64,000 bases of DNA. Source: Hyphomicrobiales bacterium. Lineage in GTDB: Bacteria; Pseudomonadota; Alphaproteobacteria; Rhizobiales; Rhizobiaceae. Position 1 is the first letter of the stretch; each line of letters begins with the position of its first letter. The notes under the pieces were generated by a model. The model was not told the origin of the DNA, did not search any database, and saw only the letters and a list, made by a program, of their open reading frames with translations. Where the stretch lies: assembly GCA_900471605.1 (NCBI GenBank), contig UCEY01000004.1, forward strand, positions 204,436 to 268,435, written 5' to 3'. Below, in pieces: positions 1 to 8,692 of this stretch. A program made the position numbers and the translations under genes.

Positions 1-21
1 AGCGGATGGATTGAAAATCGC

Positions 22-951
22 CTACAACGCCTTTTCCAGTTCGGGGAGAATGGTGAACAGATCGCCGACGATGCCGTAGTCCGCGACCTGGAAGATCGGT
101 GCTTCCTCGTCCTTGTTGATCGCTACGATCACCTTGCTGTCCTTCATGCCGGCGAGATGCTGGATGGCGCCGGAAATGCCGGCGGCGATGTAAAGATCGG
201 GGGCGACCACCTTGCCGGTCTGGCCGACCTGCCAGTCGTTCGGGGCATAACCGGCATCGACCGCCGCACGGGAAGCGCCGACGGCGGCACCGAGCTTGTC
301 GGCCACCGGCAGGATGACTTCCATGAACTTTTCCGAGGATCCGAGCGCCCGGCCGCCGGAAATGATGATCTTCGCCGACGTCAGTTCCGGACGTTCCGAC
401 GAGGACAGCGCATCCGAAACAAAGGAGGAGAGACCGGGATTGGCCGCGGTGGAAACGCTCTCGACCGGGGCGGAGCCACCTTCGCCGGCCGCCTGGAAAG
501 AGGCAGTGCGCACGGTGATCACCTTCTTCGCATCGGTGGACTGCACCGTCTGGATGGCGTTGCCGGCATAGATCGGCCGTTTGAACGTGTCGGCCGAGAC
601 GACCTCAATGATTTCCGAGATCTGCATCACGTCGAGCAAAGCTGCCACACGCGGCATGACGTTCTTTGCCGACGCCGTCGCAGCGGCGATGATCACGTCA
701 TAAGAGGGCGCCAGCGAAACGATCAGTGCCGCCAGCGGCTCTGCGAGATTGTTGGCTAGGCCGGCATCGTCGGCCAGCAGGACCTTGGAAACGCCGGCAA
801 GCTTTGCGGTGGCATCGGCCGCAGCTTTGGCACCGGAACCGGCGACCAGCACATGCACGTCGCCACCGATCTTGGCGGCGGCCGAAAGCGCCTTGGCGGT
901 CTGGTCGTTGAGGCTGGCATTGTCGTGTTCTGCGAGAAGAAGAATAGTCAT
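22..951 (-). CDS. etfA: electron transfer flavoprotein alpha subunit
   Basis: 309 residues, normal length for EtfA/FixB. The N-terminal half has the ETF alpha/beta Rossmann domain. The C-terminal half carries the FAD-binding ETF-alpha domain, with the conserved [10 protein letters not shown] stretch near residue 198, the [11 protein letters not shown] stretch, and the [14 protein letters not shown] and [10 protein letters not shown] motifs. With EtfB it accepts electrons from acyl-CoA dehydrogenases and passes them to ETF-quinone oxidoreductase, which is not in the window. The start follows an AAGGAT ribosome site. It lies 24 nt downstream of etfB and ends the catabolic operon as far as the window shows. 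The likely electron source is the acyl-CoA dehydrogenase at 4583-5746. Confidence 0.95.
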   Translation of the reverse strand: MTILLLAEHDNASLNDQTAKALSAAAKIGGDVHVLVAGSGAKAAADATAKLAGVSKVLLADDAGLANNLAEPLAALIVSLAPSYDVIIAAATASAKNVMPRVAALLDVMQISEIIEVVSADTFKRPIYAGNAIQTVQSTDAKKVITVRTASFQAAGEGGSAPVESVSTAANPGLSSFVSDALSSSERPELTSAKIIISGGRALGSSEKFMEVILPVADKLGAAVGASRAAVDAGYAPNDWQVGQTGKVVAPDLYIAAGISGAIQHLAGMKDSKVIVAINKDEEAPIFQVADYGIVGDLFTILPELEKAL

Positions 952-975
952 TTCAATAATCCTTTTCTTATTCGC

Positions 976-1722
976 TTAGAGCACGCCTGCGGTCTTCAAG
1001 GCGCCGACCAGCTCTTCGACCGTCTTGACCTTGATGCCGGCCTTGCGACCGCCGGGTTCTTCCGTCTTCAGCACGTTGAGCCGCGGGGTGACATCGACGC
1101 CGAAATCGGCGGGCGTCTTTTTGTCCAGCGGCTTCTTCTTCGCCTTCATGATATTGGGCAAAGAGGCGTAACGCGGTTCGTTCAGGCGAAGGTCGGTCGT
1201 GACGACGGCCGGAAGCTTCACCTCGATCGTCTGCAGCCCGCCATCGACTTCGCGGGTGACCTTTGCCGACCCGTCACCGAGCTCGATCTTCGAGGCGAAG
1301 GTCGCCTGGGGCCTGCCGAGGAGGGCGGCCAGCATCTGGCCGGTCTGGTTCGAGTCGTCATCGATCGCCTGCTTGCCGACGATGATCAGCCCCGGCTGTT
1401 CGGCATCAGTGACGCCCTTGAGGATCTTGGCGACGGCAAGCGGTTCGACGATATCGTCGGTCTCGACGAGGATGGCCCGGTCGGCGCCCATGGCGAGTGC
1501 TGTGCGCAGCGTCTCCTCGGCCTTGGCCGGGCCGATCGACACGACCACCACTTCGTCTGCCTTGCCTCCCTCCTTCAGACGCAGAGCCTCCTCGACAGAA
1601 ATCTCGTCGAACGGGTTCATCGACATCTTCACGTTCGCAAGCTCGACACCCGTGCCATCCGGCTTGACCCGGATTTTTACGTTGTAATCGACCACGCGCT
1701 TGACCGGAACAAGTATCTTCAT
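976..1722 (-). CDS. etfB: electron transfer flavoprotein beta subunit
   Basis: 248 residues, full length. The N-terminus [20 protein letters not shown] and the [18 protein letters not shown] stretch are typical EtfB, and the AMP/ADP-binding region with [17 protein letters not shown] is intact. It forms the heterodimer with EtfA, whose gene follows immediately. A separate etf copy inside a catabolic operon usually serves a dedicated acyl-CoA dehydrogenase; that link is inferred from position only. Confidence 0.95.
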   Translation of the reverse strand: MKILVPVKRVVDYNVKIRVKPDGTGVELANVKMSMNPFDEISVEEALRLKEGGKADEVVVVSIGPAKAEETLRTALAMGADRAILVETDDIVEPLAVAKILKGVTDAEQPGLIIVGKQAIDDDSNQTGQMLAALLGRPQATFASKIELGDGSAKVTREVDGGLQTIEVKLPAVVTTDLRLNEPRYASLPNIMKAKKKPLDKKTPADFGVDVTPRLNVLKTEEPGGRKAGIKVKTVEELVGALKTAGVL

Positions 1723-1780
1723 GGTTTAGGACCTATAACAGTTAAGGCTTCAGTAATTGGGAATGCCCGGTTTCTCGAAA

Positions 1781-2572
1781 TCAATTGGCCAAGCGTGCAA
1801 GAATGGACCTGGCCCTGATGCGTACTGGTTCATCGACCATTGCTCCACCGACGGCGCTTGCCCCATCCACGCTGGCGAGTACCTTTTTAGCCCACTCGAT
1901 CTCGGAGTCTTTGGGCTTGAAGCCGGATCGGATTGCTGCAATCTGGCGAGGGTGGATGGCGAGCTTGCCGCCGAAGCCGAGTTCAAGACCGTGTCGGGCG
2001 TCGGAAGCAATCAGTTCAAGGTCGTCTATCGAAGTCGTGACGCCATCGATGGGGGCGGGAAGCCCAGCAAGGCGGGAAGCCAATACCAATTCCGATCGCG
2101 CCGTCAGCAAAGCCTCGCGCGTGTGCTCGCAACCGAGATCGGCACAATAGTCGACTGAGCCGAAGACGAGCCGTGTGACGCCGGGCATCGCAGCGATTTG
2201 GCGAGCTTCGGAGAGACCCTGAACACTCTCGATCAGTGCTATGATCGGAACGTCCAGTGCCTTGGTGATATCGACCAATTTGCCGGAAACTCGTGCCTTT
2301 GGGACTATGACGCCAGCCAACAAGGGAAATTTCGAAACAGCTGATAGGTCATCGTCATACCACTGGGTCTCTTCACCGTTGATACGGACCAGAACTGGCA
2401 GTTGTGTGAAGTGCGTGGCCAGATGAGTTCGCGCCTCATCCTTTTCCGTGGCCGCGACCGCGTCCTCAAGATCGATGATGATCGCGTCGGCGCCAAAATT
2501 GGCCGCCTTTTCGAAGCGTTCCGGACGATTACCTGGTACGAAAAGGGGTGCGATGAAATTCGGCGACGTCAT
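1781..2572 (-). CDS. HpcH/HpaI-CitE family lyase, citramalyl-CoA lyase-like
   Basis: 263 residues. The N-terminus (SPLFVPGNRPERFEKA preceded by a short leader) and the DLEDAV motif near residue 36 are the CitE family signature. Later motifs with Arg, Glu (ALIESVQGL) and Asp (FGSVDYCADLG) supply the Mg and CoA-ester site. The family splits (S)-citramalyl-CoA or malyl-CoA into acetyl-CoA plus pyruvate or glyoxylate. The start overlaps the stop of the upstream MaoC gene by ATGA. With the next three genes it reproduces the citramalyl-CoA lyase/itaconyl-CoA hydratase/CoA-transferase set, so citramalyl-CoA lyase is favoured over malyl-CoA or HMG-CoA lyase. The substrate is inferred. Confidence 0.82.
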   Translation of the reverse strand: MTSPNFIAPLFVPGNRPERFEKAANFGADAIIIDLEDAVAATEKDEARTHLATHFTQLPVLVRINGEETQWYDDDLSAVSKFPLLAGVIVPKARVSGKLVDITKALDVPIIALIESVQGLSEARQIAAMPGVTRLVFGSVDYCADLGCEHTREALLTARSELVLASRLAGLPAPIDGVTTSIDDLELIASDARHGLELGFGGKLAIHPRQIAAIRSGFKPKDSEIEWAKKVLASVDGASAVGGAMVDEPVRIRARSILARLAN

Positions 2573-3432
2573 GACCAGATGGCCTCGGCGCTCATACCGA
2601 TCGGACCGTTGTCACGCGCGGTCCAGAGCCTCATACGGTCATCTTCGAGCGTTGCGTGGAGACTGACATCATCGTCATCGAAGAGAGGCGAAAGGCTGCG
2701 GAATATAAATCGCGACGGGGTTCTGCCCTTGAGTTCAGTGGCATAGTTCAGAAGCAGCGTCGCCTGCAGGGGGCCGTGGAACACGAGGCCAGGATAGTGC
2801 TCGACACCGGTCGCGTAGGGCCGATCGTAATGGATGCGGTGACCGTTGAAGGTCAGCGCCGAATAGCGGAACAGCAACGGCGCCGATACCGCGATCGGGC
2901 GGCGATGTTCTCCGATGGCGGCGATGGGTCCGCTAGTAGCCGACTTAATGGCATCTTGTGGGCTTGCGGCCTCACGATAAACTATATTCTGGGTTTCTTC
3001 GAGCTTGAGCGTGCCAGCCACATCGACCCTGTGTTCGACGGTCACGAAACACAGCACACCCGAGCGGCCTTCCTTGACGGAAACGTCGGAGATGCGCGAG
3101 GCGCGGCGCACATTGTCGCCAACCTTGAGATCGCCGTAGAAGACGAGGCTGCTGCCGGCCCACATACGGCGCGGCAGGGGAACGAGCGGCAGAAAGCCGC
3201 CGCGTTGTGGATGACCGTCTTCGCCCAGCAGTCCCGTCGGAGCAGCCGGCTGCGCGAGGCAATAGTGAATGAGCAGAGGCGCGGCTTCGCCATCGAACGG
3301 CAGACTGGCTGGTCGATCAAGAGTGGCGTCGAATTTCCGGACAAGGTCGATCGAAATGGTATCCGAAGCGGCCTCTTCACGTCCGATCCAGGACCGAAGG
3401 TGGGCCACATCAAGCTTCGTTGGTTCCGCCAT
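2569..3432 (-). CDS. MaoC/FAS1-like dehydratase, itaconyl- or mesaconyl-CoA hydratase-like
   Basis: 287 residues, the length of two fused hotdog domains as in mesaconyl-C4-CoA hydratase and itaconyl-CoA hydratase. The N-terminal part (LRSWIGREEAASDTIS and the LPLVPLPRRMWAGSS stretch) and the C-terminal catalytic hotdog (LTFNGHRIHYDRPYA, then EHYPGLVFHGPLQA) are typical. The Asp and His of the NGHRIHYD segment are the expected hydratase residues. It overlaps the downstream lyase by 4 nt and the upstream CoA-transferase by 1 nt (TGATGG), so the three are translationally coupled. It probably hydrates an unsaturated C5 dicarboxylyl-CoA to citramalyl-CoA. Confidence 0.8.
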   Translation of the reverse strand: MAEPTKLDVAHLRSWIGREEAASDTISIDLVRKFDATLDRPASLPFDGEAAPLLIHYCLAQPAAPTGLLGEDGHPQRGGFLPLVPLPRRMWAGSSLVFYGDLKVGDNVRRASRISDVSVKEGRSGVLCFVTVEHRVDVAGTLKLEETQNIVYREAASPQDAIKSATSGPIAAIGEHRRPIAVSAPLLFRYSALTFNGHRIHYDRPYATGVEHYPGLVFHGPLQATLLLNYATELKGRTPSRFIFRSLSPLFDDDDVSLHATLEDDRMRLWTARDNGPIGMSAEAIWS

Positions 3433-4583
3433 CAGTGCACTCCGACCTCCCCGAAGGATGCCGTCGTACCTTCTTGCGTGTCTTTACCGAGGGCCGGCAC
3501 TGGTCCGTACATGCGAGGATTACCGACGAAGATCGGTGCTGGTGCGGGGTAGGAAACGGGACCGGCTTCGGTCTGCACGGTGATGCGCCGCAGATGCGGA
3601 TGGCGAGACAGAGCCGCCATGTCGTTCACCGAAGCGAAGGCCACATCGGCTCTAGCGAGCAAATCACGAGCCTGTGCCTCATCCAAAGTGGCAAAAGCGG
3701 CTGCGACGAGCTGATCGGTGGCGGCACGGTTGGTCACCCGGCCTACATTGCGGGCAAACAGCGGATCGGTGCCCTTTTCGGGCTGTCTCAGGAACTCGGC
3801 GCAGAACTTGATCCATTCGCGATCACTCTGGATCGAGATCAGCACGTCCTTGCCGTCTTTCGTGGTGAACACGCCGTAGGGGGCGATCGAGACATGCGCC
3901 AGCCCGATCCGCTTCGGCGGCTTGCCGCCTTCTTCGAGCAGAAGCGGAACCGTCAGCCAGTCGGCCATGACGTCGAACATCGATACGCGGATATCGGCTC
4001 CGTCGCCGTTGATTGCACGGGCCAGAAGTGCTTCGAGAATGGCTGAATAGGCGGTTGCTCCGGTCGCGATATCGACAACAGAAATGCCGACGCGCGCCGG
4101 CGCCTCAGGTCCGCCGGTTACCGAGGAAAGTCCCGATTCCGCCTGGATCAGCAGGTCATAGGCCTTGCGATCGGCCAGGGGTCCCGTTTCACCATAGCCG
4201 CTGATCGAGCAGACGATCAGGCGCGGATTCGTCTTGCGCAGCATTTCGGCGCCGAAGCCCATGCGATCCAGAGCACCCGGCTTGAGGTTCTGAACAACGA
4301 CATCCGCGGTGGCGAGCAGATCGCTCAGAATCTGGCGCGCATCCGGCAAAGCGAGATCGAGGATGAGGGATTCTTTTCCCCGATTGAGCCAGACGAAATA
4401 GCTGCTCTGACCGCCCGCCACGACATCGTCATATCCACGGGCAAAATCGCCTTCCGGGCGTTCGATCTTGATGACACGGGCGCCGGCATCGGCAAGACGC
4501 GAAGCGCAGAAGGGTGCGGCCACCGCCTGACCGACCTCAATGACTGTCAGTCCGTCCAAGGGAAGCCTTTTGTTTCGATCCAT
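3432..4583 (-). CDS. class III CoA-transferase (CaiB/BaiF family)
   Basis: 383 residues, about usual length. The N-terminus has LPLDGLTVIEVGQAVAAPF and the ARVIKIERPEGDFARGYD segment that carries the catalytic Asp region of this family, followed by LNRGKESLILDL and VVQNLKPGALDRMG. The family moves CoA between an acyl-CoA and a free carboxylate. Coupled to the hydratase and lyase genes, it would activate a C5 dicarboxylate such as itaconate or mesaconate with succinyl-CoA or another donor. The specific acid is inference. Start and stop both overlap neighbours as TGATGG. Confidence 0.85.
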   Translation of the reverse strand: MDRNKRLPLDGLTVIEVGQAVAAPFCASRLADAGARVIKIERPEGDFARGYDDVVAGGQSSYFVWLNRGKESLILDLALPDARQILSDLLATADVVVQNLKPGALDRMGFGAEMLRKTNPRLIVCSISGYGETGPLADRKAYDLLIQAESGLSSVTGGPEAPARVGISVVDIATGATAYSAILEALLARAINGDGADIRVSMFDVMADWLTVPLLLEEGGKPPKRIGLAHVSIAPYGVFTTKDGKDVLISIQSDREWIKFCAEFLRQPEKGTDPLFARNVGRVTNRAATDQLVAAAFATLDEAQARDLLARADVAFASVNDMAALSRHPHLRRITVQTEAGPVSYPAPAPIFVGNPRMYGPVPALGKDTQEGTTASFGEVGVH

Positions 4584-5746
4584 CAGAACGACCTCGGCAG
4601 ATCGAGCACATGCTCGGCGATATAGGAGAGGATGAGATTGGTGGAGATCGGCGCTACCTGGTACAGCCGGGTCTCTCGGAACTTGCGTTCGACATCATAT
4701 TCGCACGCGAAGCCGAAGCCGCCGTGGAACTGCAGGCAGGCATTGGCCGCCTCCCATGAGGCTTTTGCCGCCAGATATTTCGCCATATTGGCCTGCGTGC
4801 CGCAGGGTTCGTGCGTATCGTAAAGCCGGCAGGCTTCATAACGCATCATGTTGGCGGCTTCGATCTCGATATAGCTTTCGGCAATCGGAAACTGCACGCC
4901 CTGGTTCTGGCCGATCGGCCGACCGAAGACCGTCCGTTCCTTCACATAGTTCGAGACCTTCTCGACGAACCAATAGCCATCGCCGATACATTCGGCGGCA
5001 ATCAGCGTCCGCTCGGCATTCAATCCCGTCAGGATATATTTGAAGCCCTGCCCCTCCTCGCCAACCAGGTTTTCCGCCGGGATTTCCAGATTGTCGAAGA
5101 AGAGCTCATTGGTCTCGTGGTTGACCATGTTGAGAATGGGCCGGACCGTCATGCCTTTGGCCATGGCTTCCTTGATGTCAACGATGAAGATCGACATGCC
5201 TTCGGACTTCTTCTTGACCTGATCCAGCGGCGTTGTGCGGGCAAGCAGGATCATCAGGTCGGAATGCTGGATACGAGAAATCCAGACCTTCTGGCCGTTG
5301 ATGACATAGCGGTCGCCCTTCTTCACGGCCGTCGTCTTGATCTTGGTGGTGTCCGTGCCTGTCGTTGGCTCGGTGACACCCATCGACTGCAGTCGCAACT
5401 CGCCCGATGCGATCCGCGGAAGATATTTCTGGCGCTGCTCTTCCGAGCCGTGCCGGATCAGAGTGTTCATATTGTACATCTGGCCGTGGCAGGCGCCGGA
5501 ATTGCCGCCGGAGCGGTTGATCTCTTCCATGATGACGGAGGCTTCGGTCAGGCCAAGGCCCGAACCGCCATACTCCTCGGGGATCAGCGCCGCCATCCAG
5601 CCCGCTTTGGTCAGCGCATTGACGAATTCCTCGGGATAGCCGCGTGCCTCATCGATCCTGCGGTGATATTCGGACGGAAACTCCGCGCAAAGCGCCCGCA
5701 CCGCGTCACGAATATCCTGAAAATCGCTACCGCGCGTGATCTGCAT
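4583..5746 (-). CDS. acyl-CoA dehydrogenase
   Basis: 387 residues, full length. Motifs in order: GWMAALIPEEYGGSGLGLTEA, GVTEPTTGTDTTKIKTTAVK (FAD/substrate loop), KVWISRIQHSD, GLNAERTLIAAECIGDGYW, RTVFGRPIGQNQGVQF, and QFHGGFGFACEYDVERKFRETR near the C-terminus. FAD-dependent alpha,beta-desaturation of an acyl-CoA feeds ETF, whose genes lie in the same operon. Given the C5-dicarboxylate genes next to it, a methylsuccinyl-CoA or similar substrate is possible. The stop overlaps the CoA-transferase start by 1 nt. Confidence 0.92.
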   Translation of the reverse strand: MQITRGSDFQDIRDAVRALCAEFPSEYHRRIDEARGYPEEFVNALTKAGWMAALIPEEYGGSGLGLTEASVIMEEINRSGGNSGACHGQMYNMNTLIRHGSEEQRQKYLPRIASGELRLQSMGVTEPTTGTDTTKIKTTAVKKGDRYVINGQKVWISRIQHSDLMILLARTTPLDQVKKKSEGMSIFIVDIKEAMAKGMTVRPILNMVNHETNELFFDNLEIPAENLVGEEGQGFKYILTGLNAERTLIAAECIGDGYWFVEKVSNYVKERTVFGRPIGQNQGVQFPIAESYIEIEAANMMRYEACRLYDTHEPCGTQANMAKYLAAKASWEAANACLQFHGGFGFACEYDVERKFRETRLYQVAPISTNLILSYIAEHVLDLPRSF

Positions 5747-5763
5747 CTTACTCTCTCAATCGG

Positions 5764-6678
5764 TCACAAGGACTGTTCTGATTTTTTCGAACGCGCTTCG
5801 ACGCCTGCCCATTGCTCGAAGGGGCGGATGATGCTGGTCCAGTCGGAATCGGCGCCATATTGCGATTGCGTGATAGCTAGCACGCTGCGAACGGCGCTTC
5901 CGACAGGTGTCGGAACACCGAGTGCTTCCGCCTCATCAAGGCAAAGCCGCACATCCTTGTAAGCGAGGCCGGTCGAGAAGCCGAAATCGAAGGTTCCGGT
6001 CAGCACCGAACGCGGAAACTTGTCGAGCGTTGCGGTATTGCGGCCGCTGCTCATATTAAAGATATCGCACATGACGGCCGGATCGAGCCCGCCCTTGACG
6101 CCGAAGACCAATGCTTCTGCGGTAATCGCCAATGCGCAGCTCGCAAGCAGGTTGTTGGCAAGCTTCATGATCTGCCCAGCACCCGGATTAGAGCCCACGA
6201 AGACAGGTCTGCCGAGGATGGAGAGCAGTTCAGAAAGCTCGTCGAAATGGGCGACATCGCAGGAGACCATCAGGGTCAACTTTCCGTCGCGCGCTCCAGC
6301 CAAGCCGCCGCTTACAGGACAGTCGACGGATACGATGCCGTTTTCGGTAAGCTCTCTGTGAACCTGAACCGCAACCTTCGGACCGGTCGTCGAAAGATCG
6401 ATGAAGACCTTGGCTGTGGAACCGCCGGCGACACCTTCAGGGCCAATCGCGACCGCGCGAACGACATCGGGTGTCGGCAGGCTGGCGAAAATGATTTCGG
6501 CTCTATTCGCCACTTCGCGAGTCGAGGCGGCCGCTCTGGCTCCCGCCGCCTCAAGCTTACTGACCGCCGCACTGTTCGTATCGAAAATCACCACCGACTG
6601 GCCCGCAGAAACCAGACGCGCGGCCATCAAGGCACCCATCTTTCCCAGCCCTATGAAGCCGATCTCTTTCCCGGACAT
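5764..6678 (-). CDS. NAD-dependent beta-hydroxyacid dehydrogenase (3-hydroxyisobutyrate dehydrogenase family)
   Basis: 304 residues from the ATG at 6678. That start is chosen because GGGAGAAAG precedes it and the Rossmann motif IGFIGLGKMGALMA begins at once; a longer frame to 6753 has no such site. Other family marks are DCPVSGGLAGARDGKL and the catalytic lysine segment GQIMKLANNLL. It oxidises a beta-hydroxyacid to its semialdehyde or keto acid, possibly in concert with the aldehyde dehydrogenase at 10249-11748. It sits 17 nt after the acyl-CoA dehydrogenase start and 13 nt after the reductase stop. Confidence 0.88.
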   Translation of the reverse strand: MSGKEIGFIGLGKMGALMAARLVSAGQSVVIFDTNSAAVSKLEAAGARAAASTREVANRAEIIFASLPTPDVVRAVAIGPEGVAGGSTAKVFIDLSTTGPKVAVQVHRELTENGIVSVDCPVSGGLAGARDGKLTLMVSCDVAHFDELSELLSILGRPVFVGSNPGAGQIMKLANNLLASCALAITAEALVFGVKGGLDPAVMCDIFNMSSGRNTATLDKFPRSVLTGTFDFGFSTGLAYKDVRLCLDEAEALGVPTPVGSAVRSVLAITQSQYGADSDWTSIIRPFEQWAGVEARSKKSEQSL

Positions 6679-6691
6679 GGCATCTTTCTCC

Positions 6692-7942
6692 CTACGCCTT
6701 GATATGAATGCTGGTGTCGGCAATGACTGGTGCCTTGCCAGCCAAATCGGCATTTGCTGCCAGGAACCGCTTGAGCTCGTTTCGCGCCAGCATGTGTTCG
6801 CGCGCCTGGTTCATCGTTTCGAGCGCGGTCATGCGACCATCCGCGCTATGTCGAACCGAAAAGGAACCGCTAGCCGGATTGCCGGCTAGTTCGGCGGTAT
6901 CGGTTGGGCCGCAGAGGCCGGCGATCTGGAGTTTCAGGTCATATTGATCGCTCCAGAACCAGGGCACACTGTCATAGCGTGCCACCTCGCCCATGATGGC
7001 GCCAGCCAAAAAGCGCGCCTGGTCTGCGGCATTCTGGACAGATTCCAGCCGGATCGATCTCTCGGGATAGAGCGGATGCATGTAGCGGGCGCAATCGCCG
7101 ATCGCATGAATTGCAGGATCGCTGGTGGTAAGGCTGTCATCGACAAGGATACCGTTTCGAACCTGAAGACGCGCCGTCTCGGCAAGCTCCACATTCGGGA
7201 TGACGCCGATCGCGATCAGTGCAAGCTCAGCCTCGATATCGCGGCCATCCTTCAGCCGAAGCGCTTCCAACCTGCCGAATGCGTCGAGTTTAAAGGCATC
7301 GGCCGCTGCGTTGAATTCGAGCCGCACACCTTCCGAGCGATGCCGGGCTTCGACATAGGAAGACATCTGCTTCGAAACGGCGCGTGACATCGACCGATCG
7401 GCCTGTTCGACGACAATGACCTCAAGCCCGGCCTGCCGCGCGACGGCAGCGAACTCCATGCCGATGAAACCGGCGCCGATGACGACGACCCGCCGCCGGC
7501 TCATCATTTCCGCTTTGAGGGCATCCGCCTCGCCTAGCGTGCGGAGATAGACTATACCGGGCGCATCAGCGTTCGGTATCGAAATCATCCGGTTCCTGAC
7601 GCCGGTCGCCAGTACCAGCCTATCATAGCTAATCGCTTCGCCGGTGGTCAGCACAACGTTTTTCGCCCGCCGATCAATCTTCTCGACAAGGCTGGCCGGC
7701 CGAAAGGTGATGGACCGCTCGGAAAAATAAGCTTCCGGCTTGATGCAGAGCGCATCGGATCCGATAGATCCCTTGAGAAAGGCCTTCGATAACGGCGGCC
7801 GCTGATAGGGCGGCCCTGCCTCGTCCCCAAGCAAGGTTATCGCGCCGGCAAACCCCATTTCGCGCAAAGACACCGCAAGCTGGCATCCCGCCTGACCGGC
7901 CCCGACGATCACGATCCTTTCTGTCAGACCTGGCTTTTCCAT
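6692..7942 (-). CDS. FAD-dependent ferredoxin/rubredoxin-type reductase
   Basis: 416 residues. Two dinucleotide folds are visible: the N-terminal IVIVGAGQAGCQLAVSLRE (FAD) and the central VVVIGAGFIGMEFAAVARQ (NADH). The FAD ribityl motif HAIGDCARYMHPLY follows, then the reductase C-terminal domain. This is the class I reductase of three-component oxygenases and CYP systems. It overlaps the 2Fe-2S ferredoxin gene by TGATGG, so the two probably form one NADH-to-ferredoxin chain. The oxygenase partner is not in this operon; the Rieske protein two genes upstream, or the oxygenase at 25-27 kb, are candidates. Confidence 0.9.
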   Translation of the reverse strand: MEKPGLTERIVIVGAGQAGCQLAVSLREMGFAGAITLLGDEAGPPYQRPPLSKAFLKGSIGSDALCIKPEAYFSERSITFRPASLVEKIDRRAKNVVLTTGEAISYDRLVLATGVRNRMISIPNADAPGIVYLRTLGEADALKAEMMSRRRVVVIGAGFIGMEFAAVARQAGLEVIVVEQADRSMSRAVSKQMSSYVEARHRSEGVRLEFNAAADAFKLDAFGRLEALRLKDGRDIEAELALIAIGVIPNVELAETARLQVRNGILVDDSLTTSDPAIHAIGDCARYMHPLYPERSIRLESVQNAADQARFLAGAIMGEVARYDSVPWFWSDQYDLKLQIAGLCGPTDTAELAGNPASGSFSVRHSADGRMTALETMNQAREHMLARNELKRFLAANADLAGKAPVIADTSIHIKA

Positions 7943-8268
7943 CAGACCTGCGTCCCTGGGATTTCCACGACAAGGCCTGCCAGCCTGTCACTGATCGGAA
8001 TCTGGCAGCTGAGTCGACTACCGCTCCGCCTCGGCTCTGAGGTAAAGTCTAGCATGTCCTCTTCGATTGCCGAACGCGGCGGCAGCCTGTCCAGCAGCTC
8101 CTCGGAGCGGACGAAGACATGGCATGTGGCACAGACCATCTCCCCGCCGCATTCGGCGATGATGCCGTCGATGCCGGCGCGTTTAGCTACCTGCATGACG
8201 CTCATGCCGGTTTCAGCCTCGACGTCGCGCGACATACCGTCAGGGGTGATGAAGGTGATGACGGTCAT
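7942..8268 (-). CDS. 2Fe-2S ferredoxin (adrenodoxin/putidaredoxin type)
   Basis: 108 residues, the usual size. The cluster ligands are in CGGEMVCATCHVF (C-x5-C-x2-C) with the fourth Cys in RLSCQIP. The RSAIEEDMLDF and SEPRRSGSRLSCQI stretches are typical of vertebrate-type/putidaredoxin ferredoxins, which donate electrons to P450s or oxygenases. It lies directly upstream of, and coupled to, its reductase. Confidence 0.93.
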   Translation of the reverse strand: MTVITFITPDGMSRDVEAETGMSVMQVAKRAGIDGIIAECGGEMVCATCHVFVRSEELLDRLPPRSAIEEDMLDFTSEPRRSGSRLSCQIPISDRLAGLVVEIPGTQV

Positions 8269-8322
8269 TGCTGCTTCCTGTTTCTGCCAATTTCCATGCC
8301 CGGCGCTTGGCCAGCCGACACG

Positions 8323-8688
8323 TCAAATTTCGACGTAGACCGAACCGTCCCGCAATGTGACGGGATAGAAGTTCAGCTGTCGGTTCAGTCCTTCGCAAAC
8401 CGTCTTTCCGGTCCCCAGATCGAATTCCCAACCATGCCAGGGGCACTGCAGGATCCGGTTTTCAAGCCCGAAGACGAAGATGTTCGGGTCGCTCGGCAGC
8501 ATCGTACCCCTTATCTGTCCCTGGCAGACCGGCGCCCGCTTATGAGGGCAGACATTGCGAACGGCAAAGATTTCTCCGTTCGATTTGATGATCCCGATCG
8601 AGCGCCCCTCCACTGTGTGAATCGAGGGTTTTGCCTCTTCCAGTGCTTCGATCGTGGTAACGAGATGCAGCGCCACGAGATTCTCCAC
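8323..8688 (-). CDS. Rieske 2Fe-2S domain protein
   Basis: 121 residues. Rieske ligands are seen as CPHKRAPVCQG (Cys-x-His) and CPWHGWEFDLGTG (Cys-x2-His). It has no catalytic oxygenase domain, so it is a ferredoxin-like carrier or a nitrite reductase small-subunit-like protein. The start is a GTG at 8688, 4 nt downstream of the amidohydrolase stop. It may transfer electrons to an oxygenase, but the partner is not identifiable from position. Confidence 0.85.
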   Translation of the reverse strand: MENLVALHLVTTIEALEEAKPSIHTVEGRSIGIIKSNGEIFAVRNVCPHKRAPVCQGQIRGTMLPSDPNIFVFGLENRILQCPWHGWEFDLGTGKTVCEGLNRQLNFYPVTLRDGSVYVEI

Positions 8689-8692
8689 TTGA

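Noticed and set aside
853..1818. Long plus-strand open frame (321 codons) across etfA and etfB
   Set aside because: It is the antisense shadow of two well-recognised genes. The encoded sequence has no family features.
4811..5962. Long plus-strand open frame (383 codons) opposite the acyl-CoA dehydrogenase
   Set aside because: Antisense shadow caused by high G+C codon bias; no domain is recognisable.
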